Notes: generated by a model not told the origin, from the letters alone. A stretch of 64,000 nucleotides of DNA from Adiantum capillus-veneris (GCA_014529385.2 CM043955.1:150425640-150489639); one strand, 5' to 3'. Positions 33,737-48,545 are shown, counted from the first letter of the stretch. A program made the numbers and translations.

Positions 33737-33748
33737 GCTCTGATACCA
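33737..33748 (-). other. primer-binding site
   Basis: Plus strand GCTCTGATACCA; the minus strand reads TGGTATCAGAGC, a perfect initiator-Met tRNA complement, directly abutting the LTR at 33749. Confidence 0.85.
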
Positions 33749-33926
33749 TGTCAAAGTCAACAATGGGGAATTGTAGAGACCAAGGAGAGTGAGCACATGA
33801 GAGAGAGAGAGAGAGAGAGTCTTGAACCGATCAACATTGACAATGAATAATTGATACTCTATACAATGGGGGAAATGGGTTGCATATACACCCATCTAAG
33901 TAAATTACCCTAATCAGACTTTGACA
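33749..33926 (-). repeat. short 5' LTR (178 bp) with 10-bp inverted ends
   Basis: Bounded by TGTCAAAGTC and GACTTTGACA, a perfect 10-bp inverted terminal repeat, and adjacent to a perfect primer site. It contains a (GA)n tract at 33799-33820 and, on the minus strand, GTGTATATGC as a possible TATA core. No partner LTR was found, so membership of the split gypsy element is inference. Confidence 0.7.
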
Positions 33927-34448
33927 AATAAGTAAAATAAATACCAAAAACCAAAAATAAATGATGGAATCACAGTGGGCAGCTCACTTGAGTTGCCATA
34001 ACTTTATCAACTACATCAATCCAATGCTCACATATGTAATTTGTAGCTTAAATAAGCTCTAACACGGGATGTACACTAGTGTCCAATGTCTCCTCTAAAC
34101 CAAGAAGAATCCACGCATAAACAAGCACCAAGTGATAACACAGGCACAAAGAGTATCAACAACTCAAGACTTTGATAAACAACTCTCAATGGAGCAAAAA
34201 GTGCATAACCATGCATGCAAGTCATTGGAGAGGGGGAAGTGGGATACACCTAAAAACACTTACAAATGCCTCTCTATAGCCCAAGGTATCCACAACACCC
34301 CAATCCTCTCAAAAACACCTTCAAAAACTCACTTTTTCACTAGCACACACTTGATTGCACACCTTCAAACAGACACACACATCAATTGAGATCAACACTC
34401 CATATGCATTCCATAGTGCATTTATCCCTTGTATTACAACGACACACA

Positions 34449-34552
<104 letters not shown>

Positions 34553-35707
34553 ACACCACAAATGGCCCCAGGGGCACACGGACACACACCGGCAGCATCA
34601 CACATCAGAGCAAAAGAAGGAGAGAAGGGAGCATAAAAAAAAGACACTGCCAACGGCCATGGAAGCTTGATCTCTTTCAAAAAAAGCTTCTCTTGCTCAA
34701 CACCACAAGCTTCTCCTTGCAACCACGGAAAAAAGCCCTGAAAAAGGCCCTATTCTACAATTTTGAAGTCTTGTTCGTCCATTTTCAGCAAGTTGGTGAG
34801 CATCGGACAAGTATTTTCTTTCGTTTTTGGAACTTTGCATGGATTGGCATTTCTATCTTGGGAGGATGAGTTCTCAGTTGCTTTGACCTTGCTTGTGGGG
34901 ACCCCCCCCCCCAGGAGAGCACTAGCGCTAGTGGGGTGAGGATGTGCCTTAGCTCAATCAAAAGGGAGGGTGCACGGGCCCTCTGTGAGAACAACCCCCT
35001 ACCGGGTCCAACAGTATAGAACGATGCCACCAACAACACGCCCAACTACCATCAATTGCCGATGATTGTAGTGCACCATAACACTGCCACATTGGCCGCC
35101 GCCAACACGTGCACACACAACCACCATGCAGTGCCCAATGGATTAGAGGGGAGAGGGAGGCCATAACTTCTCTCTCTCCCCTTCTCTTGGATGCTATAGG
35201 GGGGGAGTATCCTCTAATATATATATATATATACCCCACCCTACTGGCTTTGAGCAATGCATATGGGTTTTTGTTTCTGCCACATGGCATGTCCATGGTG
35301 AGAGTTTCCCAAAGTGCCCAAAAAATCCACCAACTTCTTTAAAAAGAAAGGAAAAACCCTCCTTTTCCTTGCAGCTTGAGGGTATCATAACTTCCAAATA
35401 TTTTGCTTAGTGAACAAGTTGTAAAATTCATTGGAAACTTAGGGTATTGGGCTTTGATTCCGCACACCATCCTGGAATTCTCGAGATCTTGATCAAAGGT
35501 TCTAGAAAACAATGAAAACCATCTTCTCCCACACCACTAGTGCTGCCTGCCAACTTCCATCCTCAATAACTTGGTGCCCACAACGTTGATTAGCGATGTG
35601 TGAATTCTAATTCATTCCATATACATCACACTATTCTTGCAAATCCTAGAGAGGTTGAGATATCATCCAATGGCATACTTATCGAGGTGGTCAAGAAGGT
35701 GCGGAAC

Positions 35708-35773
35708 TGACCCTCGATAAAATTTCAAATGCTCCTAACTTGACCCTCGATAAAATTTCAAATGCTCCTAACT
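35708..35773. repeat. perfect 33-bp tandem duplication
   Basis: The unit beginning TGACCCTCGATAAAATTTCA occurs at 35708 and again at 35741 with no differences. A recent local duplication. Confidence 0.95.
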
Positions 35774-36790
35774 TGACCATTCGGACTCGATTACATATCT
35801 GAAAACACAGGCATGCTCCGCTACTCAAGTACTATAGTTCTATCAACTCACATATACCTTTACCATCATATTGCACCTATCCATCCCAATGCGGATTTGC
35901 AAAGCACTTTTGCCTTCAACCTGCAATACCTTGAGCTTTACACCTTTGATTGACATGCTATTTGAACCAATGTAGACAACACTTTGAGAACCACCTTCTG
36001 CATTGTTATTTTTTTGCTTCGCAACAGAGCTCCCTTGGCAAAACTACCTCAAAATATATATGCATCTAGACCCATCTATTTTTCCTTGACCTTCACACTT
36101 GCTTTTGCACTCGAGTGTGTACCAATGGATACCCATAGCCCTATCTTCTTCTAGCACCAAATCTCTTTAGTTGTATCATCGTGAGCAAACATTGTGCTCA
36201 AAGATGCATCCTACAAGTAGTGTTGCAAATCCAACAACTACATAGATCTGCACTGTGAGCATGTAAAACCTATAACCAATGAGACTAATTGTAAAGTGCA
36301 TGCAATATAGAATGTTCACATAAATCAAAAGTAGTGCATACCATAAATTTAGTTGTAGCCACTATGAGCATACCATATATCTCACTCCTATGAGAGTGGA
36401 CGCAAGAACACTAAATCCATGTCCAGGTTGACAAAATCTTTCAAAATGAGAGTAAATACTCGATCACTCTCAAAGTGGAAATAAATCGACCACTATACCA
36501 TCATAGAATACGCCTATAGATATGTGCAACATATGGCAAGAATCTAGGGAAAATTGAACCAAGTCTCCCCTACAAAATGAGAAAAATCTTAATGCAAATC
36601 TCAACTATAAAAATTGCATCCAAGATGCCAAAGTGGGAGATGATCAAGACGACTACAAAATGACCAAAAATTAGTCAAGTGCTAAACATAGATAGACTAT
36701 TGCAAATGCCAACAATGGCTCCATAGAAGCATACAATGGCAAGGATTGCATATAACATACATACATGGCAAAAGTTGTCACTAAACATAG

Positions 36791-41270
<4,480 letters not shown>

Positions 41271-41289
41271 TAGGTCTTCTTATCACTCA

Positions 41290-42380
41290 TGACCTCCCAT
41301 ATCTGAAGTCCACCACAGCCTTTGCATGGTATTCCTTAAAGCAAGGATTTGCACTCATGATTTTTTATAATTCCCACAACCCCATTTAGTGTGTGAAGGC
41401 TTATATACCTTCACATGCTTACGCTTTGACATAAGCATCTTTCTTTCGGTAGCATACACCACACAATACTTACTTCTTGAAGCATTCAAGCGCATAGGAA
41501 AGTGTCCAATGTACACATCTTCAACCACATGCCTCTTTCACACATATGCCCTAAATGCATTATTAATTGATTGCTCATGCAAGTGAAGCACAAATTTAAA
41601 TCTGGAAGTGTCAATGTCTCCTTGCAAATCCTCCAGATAATCCCAACATTGGTAAACACGGAACGGAGCCCATAAGACTACAAAAGTATGCATGCCACCA
41701 CTTCTACCCATGGATGTTGATTCTCACAGTATAACCATGACCAATCATACTATCAATCACGTCACCTTCACCTTCACATTTATTGTATCTGCTTACCAAA
41801 TGTGGACAAGATACGAGCATCTTCTCACCATCCCAAATGATCTGTTTCACTTTACCTTTATGCATACAAAAGAATTAGAAGCAAAGACAATGTCTTTCTT
41901 ATTTATCCAAGAGCATACAAAACCTTGCTTTCTTCAATACACAAAGTGAGAAGCACTACGAGTTTGCTTACCCAAATGAAACATATATTTACCTTGAAAA
42001 TATTTCTTGTCACATACACTATGCAAATGCTCCAAGAGCTATACAAAAGTGAAATATTTGTGAGAAAATGCATCATGCCCTTTTGTAGGGAGACCTTTCA
42101 CTAGATTTGAGATCACATGAGAAGATAACTCTTGACATGGCATATTCTCATAAACATGAAACACGTAGTTATAATCCATGGATGAGTTGCACAAATTCCA
42201 TACCCATATCCCAAACTTGTGAGGTTTCTTAGGATCATAGACCCTACATGCATTAAGTTTGCATTTTGATGGAATGATACACTTATCCATTGTCACGCAT
42301 TGACAAAGATTGTAATACCGATGAAATGTAAAATTGAGCCTCTCCTTCAAATCAAGCACTTGCGATCATTTATGTTGTCT
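41290..42380 (-). pseudogene. piggyBac-like transposase relic
   Basis: The best block is the 106-codon minus-strand frame 42359-42039: YYNLCQCVTMDKCIIPSK, DPKKPHKFGIWVWNLCNSS, DYNYVFHVYE and GLPTKGHDAFSHKYFTF. This matches the order of the DDE_Tnp_1_7 (piggyBac) core: D..MIPFKG, KP.K.GIK.W.L, GY.Y.F.VY, GH.V..DN.FTS. The Asp expected before the YFT segment is His here, so a catalytic residue is lost. Further left, in broken frames, are SWINKKDIVFASNSF (near 41900) and LHEQSINNAFRAYV (near 41560), resembling the W.DK..V..LS and INA(F/Y) C-terminal blocks. A cut-and-paste transposase, long inactive. TTAA target sites and terminal repeats were not established. Confidence 0.55.
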
Positions 42381-42666
42381 ACACCCCCTAGGGTGGTCTT
42401 TTTGCATTGTCTCTAAGATGCAAAAATCTCCTTCTTATTGGAAAAAGGTATGACTCATCTTCTTACTGAGTGTAATGAGCTGCTCATGTCATCCTGTTGT
42501 TTGTTATGCATGTAGTGACGTGCGTCCCCCCCCAAAAAAAAAGTCATTCCCATGACCACAAGAAAGAATAACATTCCAAAAGGACCCATCTTTGCATAGA
42601 TTCGTGCAAGCTTTGAACCTCTCTTTGTAGGCATACACATTTGTTTCACTAATTATATGGTTAATA

Positions 42667-42815
42667 ATGAAAGGTTAGAGTGCATAGATTAATATAAGAT
42701 TCAACATGCAATCATAATGATCATAGAGATAAATAAACTTAATGCTTAATGGACTCGAGTGTAGACAAGCACATCTTGATTATTCAACCCACAAAAGTGA
42801 TTACAAAGTTTATTA
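42667..42815. repeat. dispersed 148-bp repeat, copy 1
   Basis: From GAAAGGTTAGAGTGCATAG to GATTACAAAGTTTA, it aligns with 48398-48545 (shared CTTGATTATTCAACCCACAA) and diverges on both sides. It may be part of an LTR shared by two otherwise unrelated fragments. Confidence 0.75.
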
Positions 42816-42935
42816 TATAGGTAGAGCATGTAATGCTTACACCTCTCCAAAGGTCAATTGACTCTGCTTGAAAGGGCAAGATGCTATTTGGTCCTTGACC
42901 CTTCTACTTGGCTCTTCACATGACTCTTAAGGCAT

Positions 42936-42940
42936 CATAT
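42936..42940. repeat. target-site duplication CATAT (left of E2)
   Basis: Identical to 46190-46194. Confidence 0.95.
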
Positions 42941-43132
42941 TGTTGGGGTTAAGGCCTATGTGCCTTGACCGGTCGCCCAGGTCATGGGCACCCGCCCATT
43001 GTTACCCTATACTTATAGTGAGTATACTGTATAGGGGGAGCTGTCACTTCACAGTCTCCCCACCCACATCGTGTGTCATGTGTCTCCTTCTCTCTCTCAC
43101 TCTCCGTCTGTGGTGCTCCCCGATCCCCTTCA
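42941..43132 (+). repeat. 5' LTR of E2
   Basis: 192 bp, TGTTGGGGTTAAGG...CCCCTTCA. CTTATAGTGAGTATACTGTATAG contains the likely TATA core and a small palindrome; (TC)n lies near the end. Confidence 0.95.
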
Positions 43133-43134
43133 AT

Positions 43135-43146
43135 TGGTATCAGAGC
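43135..43146 (+). other. primer-binding site of E2
   Basis: TGGTATCAGAGC two bases after the LTR; perfect initiator-Met complement. Confidence 0.95.
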
Positions 43147-44260
43147 GTAGGTGCGGAGGGAGCGCGTGTGTGCACAGTCACGACGACAGCGGAGAGCCAG
43201 TTTCATTCCCGAAATCGTGTCCGCGCACACGCACTTTCAAGAGTGCAAACAGGGTTTCGACTTCAGCATCGGCAAATTCAGCTTTCCGAGAGCGTTTCCA
43301 CCAGACGTCCTGGCGATTTACTCCCCTTTCGAAGCCATTCGAGCCATCAGAAACCTCATTCGAGCTACGGTTGAGGAGCTGCATTTTTCAGCCCTCTTTT
43401 GGCAGTTTATGCTGCATTTTTGGGTCGAAACGGAGGTTTTTGGCATAGCTTTCACACCCGGACTCGGATACATGTGATCCAAGAGTCTACCTTGGGGTTT
43501 TGGCACGCTCCGGACACGCTCGTCATATCAGAATTTTAAAATTCTGAACGTTGAATTTTCTGCAGCAGCAGTTGTTTATTGTGTGTCGAGGATTCCACAC
43601 ATGGTTTGCTCTCAGATGTGAGAGTGATATTTGCTGCAAGTTTCCTCACAGGTGGGAGGATACAATGTATGCCTTATGTGGTTTGATGCTCAGGGAGACT
43701 AATGTGATTGCATTTTGAGCTCGGCAATGTATGCCTCGAGCATGTTTTTGGCAGTCACAGGTAGAGCAGATATTTGTGTACTAGATTTGCAGGTGTTTGC
43801 AATGATGTATGCAAAGTGTGGAGATTTGGTGCATGCATTTGGAGTACGGTTTGATACGCTTTGGTTGCTCATGGTTTTGAGCGTGCAGTCAGTTTGGTTA
43901 CTAGTTTTGTGGCCGTTTTACTGACGAAACTCTGGCGAAATTTTCCCAGGAGTTTTATGCGCATCATTTATGCGATCTAGGTGGAGATTGCAGGTTGCAC
44001 TCAGCATTTGCGTGCGGTGTTCTCTGTAGGTGGGAGATTTGTGCGTGTGTATGCATCGATACCGCACAGTGTGGGCTTGGTGATTAGCTCACAGATTGCA
44101 GTGTGATACTAGAGCAGGCGAGGCTTGTATTGACATTGCGGGAGCTCTATTTTGGAGTGTGTCTCACAGGTTTTACATTGTGTTTGTGGCCATATTTGTA
44201 GACAGTTTCCAGGTGTTGTTGGTGAGGTGGTTTTGCTTTCTAGTTTGCTACATTGTGCTC
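43147..44260 (+). other. E2 untranslated leader
   Basis: 1.1 kb without a sustained native frame (the open stretch from 44096 only extends the gag frame upstream). Strongly similar to the E1 leader at 2214-3189 despite different U3 sequences, which points to cis-acting function rather than coding. Confidence 0.75.
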
Positions 44261-45319
44261 ATGGCAGAGACAGGTGATCGATCAGATTGTGACCTCTCAC
44301 AGATGCGCGTGTTTGATGGGTCAAACTTTGCGGCATGGAGAGAGTGTATGCTTGATGCATTGACACAGCGAGGGTTGCATCGACCATTGAGTGGTGATGC
44401 AGGTAGACCTTCAAACATGTCTGACGATCAGTGGCAGGAGCTAGAGGAGATGGCACTATCTATGCTCTCTTTGCACCTTGCAGAATCTGTATATGCTCTT
44501 GTTATTTATGAGACTACTTCGAGAGCACTTTGGCGCAGATTACATGATATGTATGATAGATCTGAGTCATCATGGACTCGTGTGAAACATGTACATTCAC
44601 GAGCACGCCGACAAGTGACATGTTGGTATTGTGGTCATTCTGGACACGTTAGACGGCGCTGTTTTCGTCGTATGCGACATCGTAGGAGACATGGAAGTCT
44701 TAGAGATGTATGTAGTGATTCCATGGACTCAGTTGCTTTGACAGTTGAGGCACATGTAGTGTCGGAGTATACTAGTGACGGGGATGCCACTTTTACCTCG
44801 AGCTATGCACGAGATGCTATACATGTGGATAGTACACTCCCTTCGCAGTGGTTGCTAGACGCAGATGCTATGTTTCATGTCACGCCGCATCGTGAATGGT
44901 TTTGTAGCTATTCTAGCGGGATGCTTGGCAGTGTACGTTTGACCGATGGATCGGTGCATGCGATAGTAGGTGCAGGAAATGTGAGACTGTCATTACCGAG
45001 TGGTGCATCTTACTTGTTACGACATGTGCGCTATGTACCAGATTTGATAGTGAGTTTAATCTCGATTGGTCAGCTTAGAGATTGTGGATGTCAGATTTCA
45101 CTTCGAGAGCGAGATTTTGTGATGCATTTGGGTTCGCTAGTGATTGCGAGAGGTGCTAGGAGTGGTCCAAGTTACCCATTGCATGTGGATCACGGGAGAG
45201 ACGGTGTTGTCTTTGTGATCATGCAGCCAGGTAGAGAGCGAGAGAGCAGGCGAGTCTCTTTTGCTTGTGGGTTGCAGGATGCTTTGCATGGAGTGCAGAG
45301 TAGTGACTTTGTTGTGTAG
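44261..45319 (+). CDS. E2 Gag-CCHC-protease protein
   Basis: I take the ATG at 44261 (MAETGDRSDCDLSQ) as start because it opens the normal copia Gag N-terminus (RVFDGSNFAAWRECMLDAL); 55 upstream codons are open but lie in leader. The 352-residue product has a shortened capsid (through LWRRLHDMYDRSES), then directly the knuckle CWYCGHSGHVRRRC (near residue 126), a basic stretch, and the protease region WLLDADAMFHVTPHREWF: the D-S/T-G triad reads D-A-D, so protease activity is doubtful. RYVPDLIVSLISIGQL and GSLVIARGARSG follow. It ends VV and TAG at 45317-45319, just before the second frame. The capsid is internally deleted, so its assembly role is uncertain. Confidence 0.8.
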   Translation: MAETGDRSDCDLSQMRVFDGSNFAAWRECMLDALTQRGLHRPLSGDAGRPSNMSDDQWQELEEMALSMLSLHLAESVYALVIYETTSRALWRRLHDMYDRSESSWTRVKHVHSRARRQVTCWYCGHSGHVRRRCFRRMRHRRRHGSLRDVCSDSMDSVALTVEAHVVSEYTSDGDATFTSSYARDAIHVDSTLPSQWLLDADAMFHVTPHREWFCSYSSGMLGSVRLTDGSVHAIVGAGNVRLSLPSGASYLLRHVRYVPDLIVSLISIGQLRDCGCQISLRERDFVMHLGSLVIARGARSGPSYPLHVDHGRDGVVFVIMQPGRERESRRVSFACGLQDALHGVQSSDFVV

Positions 45320-45328
45320 GTTGCGTCT

Positions 45329-45922
45329 ATGGATGCACAAGTAGAGCGGGACAGCTCTAGTGAGTCACAGCAGGATGAGTCATCAGAGGTGATGACAGAG
45401 ATGACTCGCATGGATGCTGAGATGTCGACTATTGTGGAGTCATTTCTTGATATGCTTATACCAGAGCTTGATGCAGATTCAGGACATATGGATACTCTTG
45501 GTACACATGTGATATGTGGTGGGCACGAGGAGTCACTCCAGAGCTCGGAGTCAGAGTGCCATGGTCTCTATGATAGGGGACAGGATTGCCATGAGTTGAG
45601 TTCTGAGTTGGAGGTGGCAGAGGTTGCCAGGGTTGCATCAACGTTCGGTGTCCTCATGTATGAGATGCTGATCTCGAGGCCCGACATAGCAGCTGCAGTG
45701 GGAGCATTTGCAGCAGGGTTGATTAGTTGTTCGATGACTGATCTCGGCATAGAGCATAGGGGAGGTTTGCAGGTATTGGACCGATACTTGCAGGAGTGCA
45801 TGAGCTCTTGTAGACTCTTTGCAGAGCTTGGAGCTAGCTTTGTGTGGCTTCCGCAGCGAGATGTTTGTCTATCAGTAGAGCCGGATGCACTAGCTCATCG
45901 AGAGTCAGTGGGCATAGGTTGA
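45329..45922 (+). CDS. E2 second frame: acidic linker plus RT tail
   Basis: A 197-codon frame starting 9 bases after the TAG of the first, in a different register. The first 90 residues are rich in E, D, S and M, like the copia linker between integrase and RT. FGVLMYEMLISRPDIAAAVG then corresponds to the end of copia RT, where a G.LMY....RPDIA.AVG block precedes RNase H; LQVLDRYLQE matches the position of the (V)..(I)LRYL helix. No catalytic RT, integrase or RNase H motif is present. It ends ESVGIG. The E1 frame 1036-1845 has the same layout. It may be untranslated remnant or a small accessory protein; nothing here decides that. Confidence 0.65.
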   Translation: MDAQVERDSSSESQQDESSEVMTEMTRMDAEMSTIVESFLDMLIPELDADSGHMDTLGTHVICGGHEESLQSSESECHGLYDRGQDCHELSSELEVAEVARVASTFGVLMYEMLISRPDIAAAVGAFAAGLISCSMTDLGIEHRGGLQVLDRYLQECMSSCRLFAELGASFVWLPQRDVCLSVEPDALAHRESVGIG

Positions 45923-45985
45923 GAGAATATCTCACCTTCTATTAGTTGTACAATAGTAGATCTTGCTTAAAGGCACATTGGCCTT

Positions 45986-45997
45986 TAAGTGGGAGGT
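45986..45997 (+). other. polypurine tract of E2
   Basis: AAGTGGGAGGT directly before the 3' LTR; the same tract precedes the LTR of the 60130 copia on the minus strand. Confidence 0.85.
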
Positions 45998-46189
45998 TGT
46001 TGGGGTTAAGGCCTATGTGCCTTGACCGGTCGCCCAGGTCATGGGCTCCCGCCCACTGTTATCCTATACTTATAGTGAGTATACTGTATAGGGGGAGCTG
46101 CCACTTCACAGTCTCCCCACCCACATCGTGTGTCGTGTGTCTCCTTCTCTCTCTCACTCTCCGTCTGTGGTGCTCCCCGATCCCCTTCA
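45998..46189 (+). repeat. 3' LTR of E2
   Basis: 192-bp partner of 42941-43132, followed by the CATAT duplication. Confidence 0.95.
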
Positions 46190-46194
46190 CATAT
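46190..46194. repeat. target-site duplication CATAT (right of E2)
   Basis: Identical to 42936-42940. Confidence 0.95.
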
Positions 46195-46599
46195 GTCAAC
46201 ACATGGGTTGTCGCATGGTTCTATACACATGGCATCCTACATTGTAGTCTACATGGATAGGGGGAATTCTTGCGGTGCAACAAACTCTGTACCTCAATAA
46301 TCCTCCCCTTGTGGGTTTTTTTCACTAATCATACACACTTCTCTCCTCAAAACACACTAGGGGGTAGACACACAATTTATTGCCAATTCTCTCCTTGAAC
46401 GTAGGTTAGTAGACCAAAGCAAACTTGACGACTCTGGGTTAGCCAACTCTGGCTATAGCACTAGGGTTTATGCCAATGCCAAACACACACATAGAGACAA
46501 GACACCATCACTCAAACACAAGAGAGAGTGGCATAGATGTATTCCTCATTAATGTAGCATACATGGGAAAATGGCCATAGCACAAATACGGATTACAAT

Positions 46600-46601
<2 letters not shown>

Positions 46602-46654
<53 letters not shown>
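46602..46654. repeat. poly-C tract, 53 bases
   Basis: An uninterrupted C run between ATTG and TTACCC. The longest homopolymer in the window; the proline-rich frame through it is not a gene. Confidence 0.97.
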
Positions 46655-46911
46655 TTACCCACCTTTGTCCCTATATCCTTTGTCATGGTAACCGCTTCCT
46701 TCTCAATTCTTGGTTCTACCTACCCATGGCTGTTGGTTATCTCTTTTAGGTTCCCACCTCTAACACTCCCCTTGATACATAGAGTGTAGGCACACAAACC
46801 TCCTTTGGAACAAGTAGGATATGGAACACAAAATCCTCAAACACAAGGTGGGATAACAAAGCCTCCCCTATAACACAAATGAGGGGAGTACAAGATGATA
46901 ATGGTTCACAA

Positions 46912-47260
46912 CACTTTGTCATAGACTATGCCAACTTGATTGTCGGCATCTTTATCATTGAAATCTTCAGTGGCAAGGTTGATTTTGGCTTTTCCTTTGT
47001 CTTTATAGATTTCTTTGTAGTTGCTTTTGTTGTTGTCGTTGAAAAACTTTGTCGTAGACTATGCCAACTAGATTGCCGACATCTTCATCATTGGAATCTT
47101 TGGCAGCAAGGTTAATTTTTCTTCTTCTGTTGTTGTTGAAAAACTTCATCATAGACTATGCCAACTTGATTGTTGACATCCTCATCATTGGAATCTTCAA
47201 CAACAAGGTTAATTTTGGCTTTTTCTTTGTAGGCTTCTGTTTTTGTTGTTGAAAACCTTG
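46912..47260. repeat. three diverged tandem copies (unit 96-130 bp)
   Basis: Copies start near 46915, 47045 and 47140, each with CATAGACTATGCCAAC (or CGTAGAC...), ATCATTGGAATCTT and CAAGGTTAATTTT or similar. On the minus strand they read as acidic K/D/N-rich peptide repeats downstream of a copia gag relic, so they may derive from the element's linker. Confidence 0.75.
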
Positions 47261-47479
47261 ACTTTTCAATCATCGAGCACAAGTTTTACAAGGGTTTATT
47301 TTGTATGGAGAGATGATTGGTTCTACTACAATAAGTGCACTTGAGATTTCTTCTATTTTTGAAGTTTGCTTATGGTCACTGCATAAGCTCCATTAGATTC
47401 ACTCGTGCCTCCTTTGATTTTCTTCTTGTGTTGTTGCACATAGTTGATCACATCTTCAAGGTTGGGTATTGGCTCTTTC

Positions 47480-47945
47480 TTCTTCATCACAATGACCATC
47501 TGTCCATAGTCTTCACATCAAGTACAACTTTCAGCAAGACAACTACTTGATCTTCATTCTCTAGAGGAATTTTTATGTAGGCAAGTTGGGTGCAAACGCT
47601 CTTGAGGCAGTGTCCTCCCTTGGCTTCATAATGAAGCTATAAAGTTGCATCTTTAGGGATATTTTGGACTGCTTTGCAACAACTCCAAAATGACTCTCAA
47701 AGGTGATCCAAGCTTTGTAATAAGTTTTGCAAGTATCTAAATAGTGCACAAACTTGTCATGTAGAGATGTGTGTAGAATACCCAAAGCTTTGAAATTGAG
47801 CAGCACTTTGCTAGGTTTCTACTCTGTCACTCTCCATGAGTGGTTTGACCCCATACCACAATTGTTTATCATTAAATACCCTTTGGTCTTAGCTTGCCAG
47901 GTGTGGAAGCCTTGACCATTAAATTTATATGTGCCCTTCTTCCCT
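47480..47945 (-). pseudogene. copia gag relic
   Basis: On the minus strand, KFNGQGFHTWQAKTKGYLMI (near 47930) is a copia Gag opening. Further left ALGILHTSLHDKFVHYL, CKTYYKAWITFESHFG and KISLKMQLYSFIMK (47573-47806) match the A..I...L.......V......A...W..L...F pattern of the UBN2-type capsid. Frames are broken around 47810. A primer site and LTR end at 48691-48703 fit as the element's 5' end. No protease, integrase or RT remains. Confidence 0.7.
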
Positions 47946-48397
47946 CTCATGATGGTGCACTCGAATGTATATGTGAGGGGTATGAGGAAGGTCTTACCCG
48001 ATGTGAAATGGGTAGTGCCTAATAATTTACATTGGGTGTAAATGCAAGAGCATGTGTGAACAAATTTATGCATAATACAAAGATATAATTTTGCCAATTG
48101 TGAAGTCACTCTTCACAAAGAAGGAAAAAATTGTGAAGCATCTCTTTACAAGAGGTAGATTGTTTTGCGTGCACAGTAAAGGTTTTTGTGAAAGATTTTA
48201 CAAGAGCACGTGTGTATTGAAGCACACAGAAAAAAAAAAAACTTTGAGATGTGTGGTTGAGCTCAAGAAATTTTTGCTCTTCATTGGTGGGAAGCCTTGA
48301 TGCCTTCGGTGCTTGACATATGCGAGGCCTTGATGTGGGAAACCGTTCTAGTGAGCAACATTGGAGCTCGGTGTGGGAATGGGCTCTCCTAAGAGTT

Positions 48398-48545
48398 GAA
48401 AGGTTAGGGTGGATAGATTAATGTAGCATTCATCATGCAATCATACTGAATAAGAGAAATTAACTCGAAGCTCAATGGACTAGAGTGTAGACAAACACAA
48501 CTTGATTATTCAACCCACAAAAGTGACTACAAGGCTTAGGAGAGT
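48398..48545. repeat. dispersed 148-bp repeat, copy 2
   Basis: Aligns with 42667-42815; here it lies in the presumed leader of the minus-strand copia relic. Confidence 0.75.

Larger units (their letters stand above)
42941..46189 (+). mobile_element. E2: intact non-autonomous copia-derived element (3249 bp)
   Basis: Two 192-bp LTRs, CATAT duplications, perfect primer site, 1.1-kb leader, gag-knuckle-protease frame, second frame with an RT tail, and a purine tract (AAGTGGGAGGT). By hand comparison the LTRs differ at about five of 192 positions, so it moved recently. Integrase, the catalytic part of RT and RNase H are missing, so mobilisation must have used enzymes from another copia element. 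It shares overall architecture and leader with E1 (707-3452), and its purine tract plus LTR start with the copia at 60130-63837 (TGTTGGGTTAAAGGCC there, TGTTGGGGTTAAGGCC here). Confidence 0.95.

Noticed and set aside
45329-45922. E2 second frame as a wholly novel protein
   Set aside because: Its C-terminal half aligns with the RT-RNase H junction of copia pol, so it is more simply a deletion remnant. A new role for it is possible but unsupported.
46571-46789. Proline-rich frame through the 53-base C tract
   Set aside because: Pure homopolymer artefact, as are the frames at 4056-4315 and 13905-14147.
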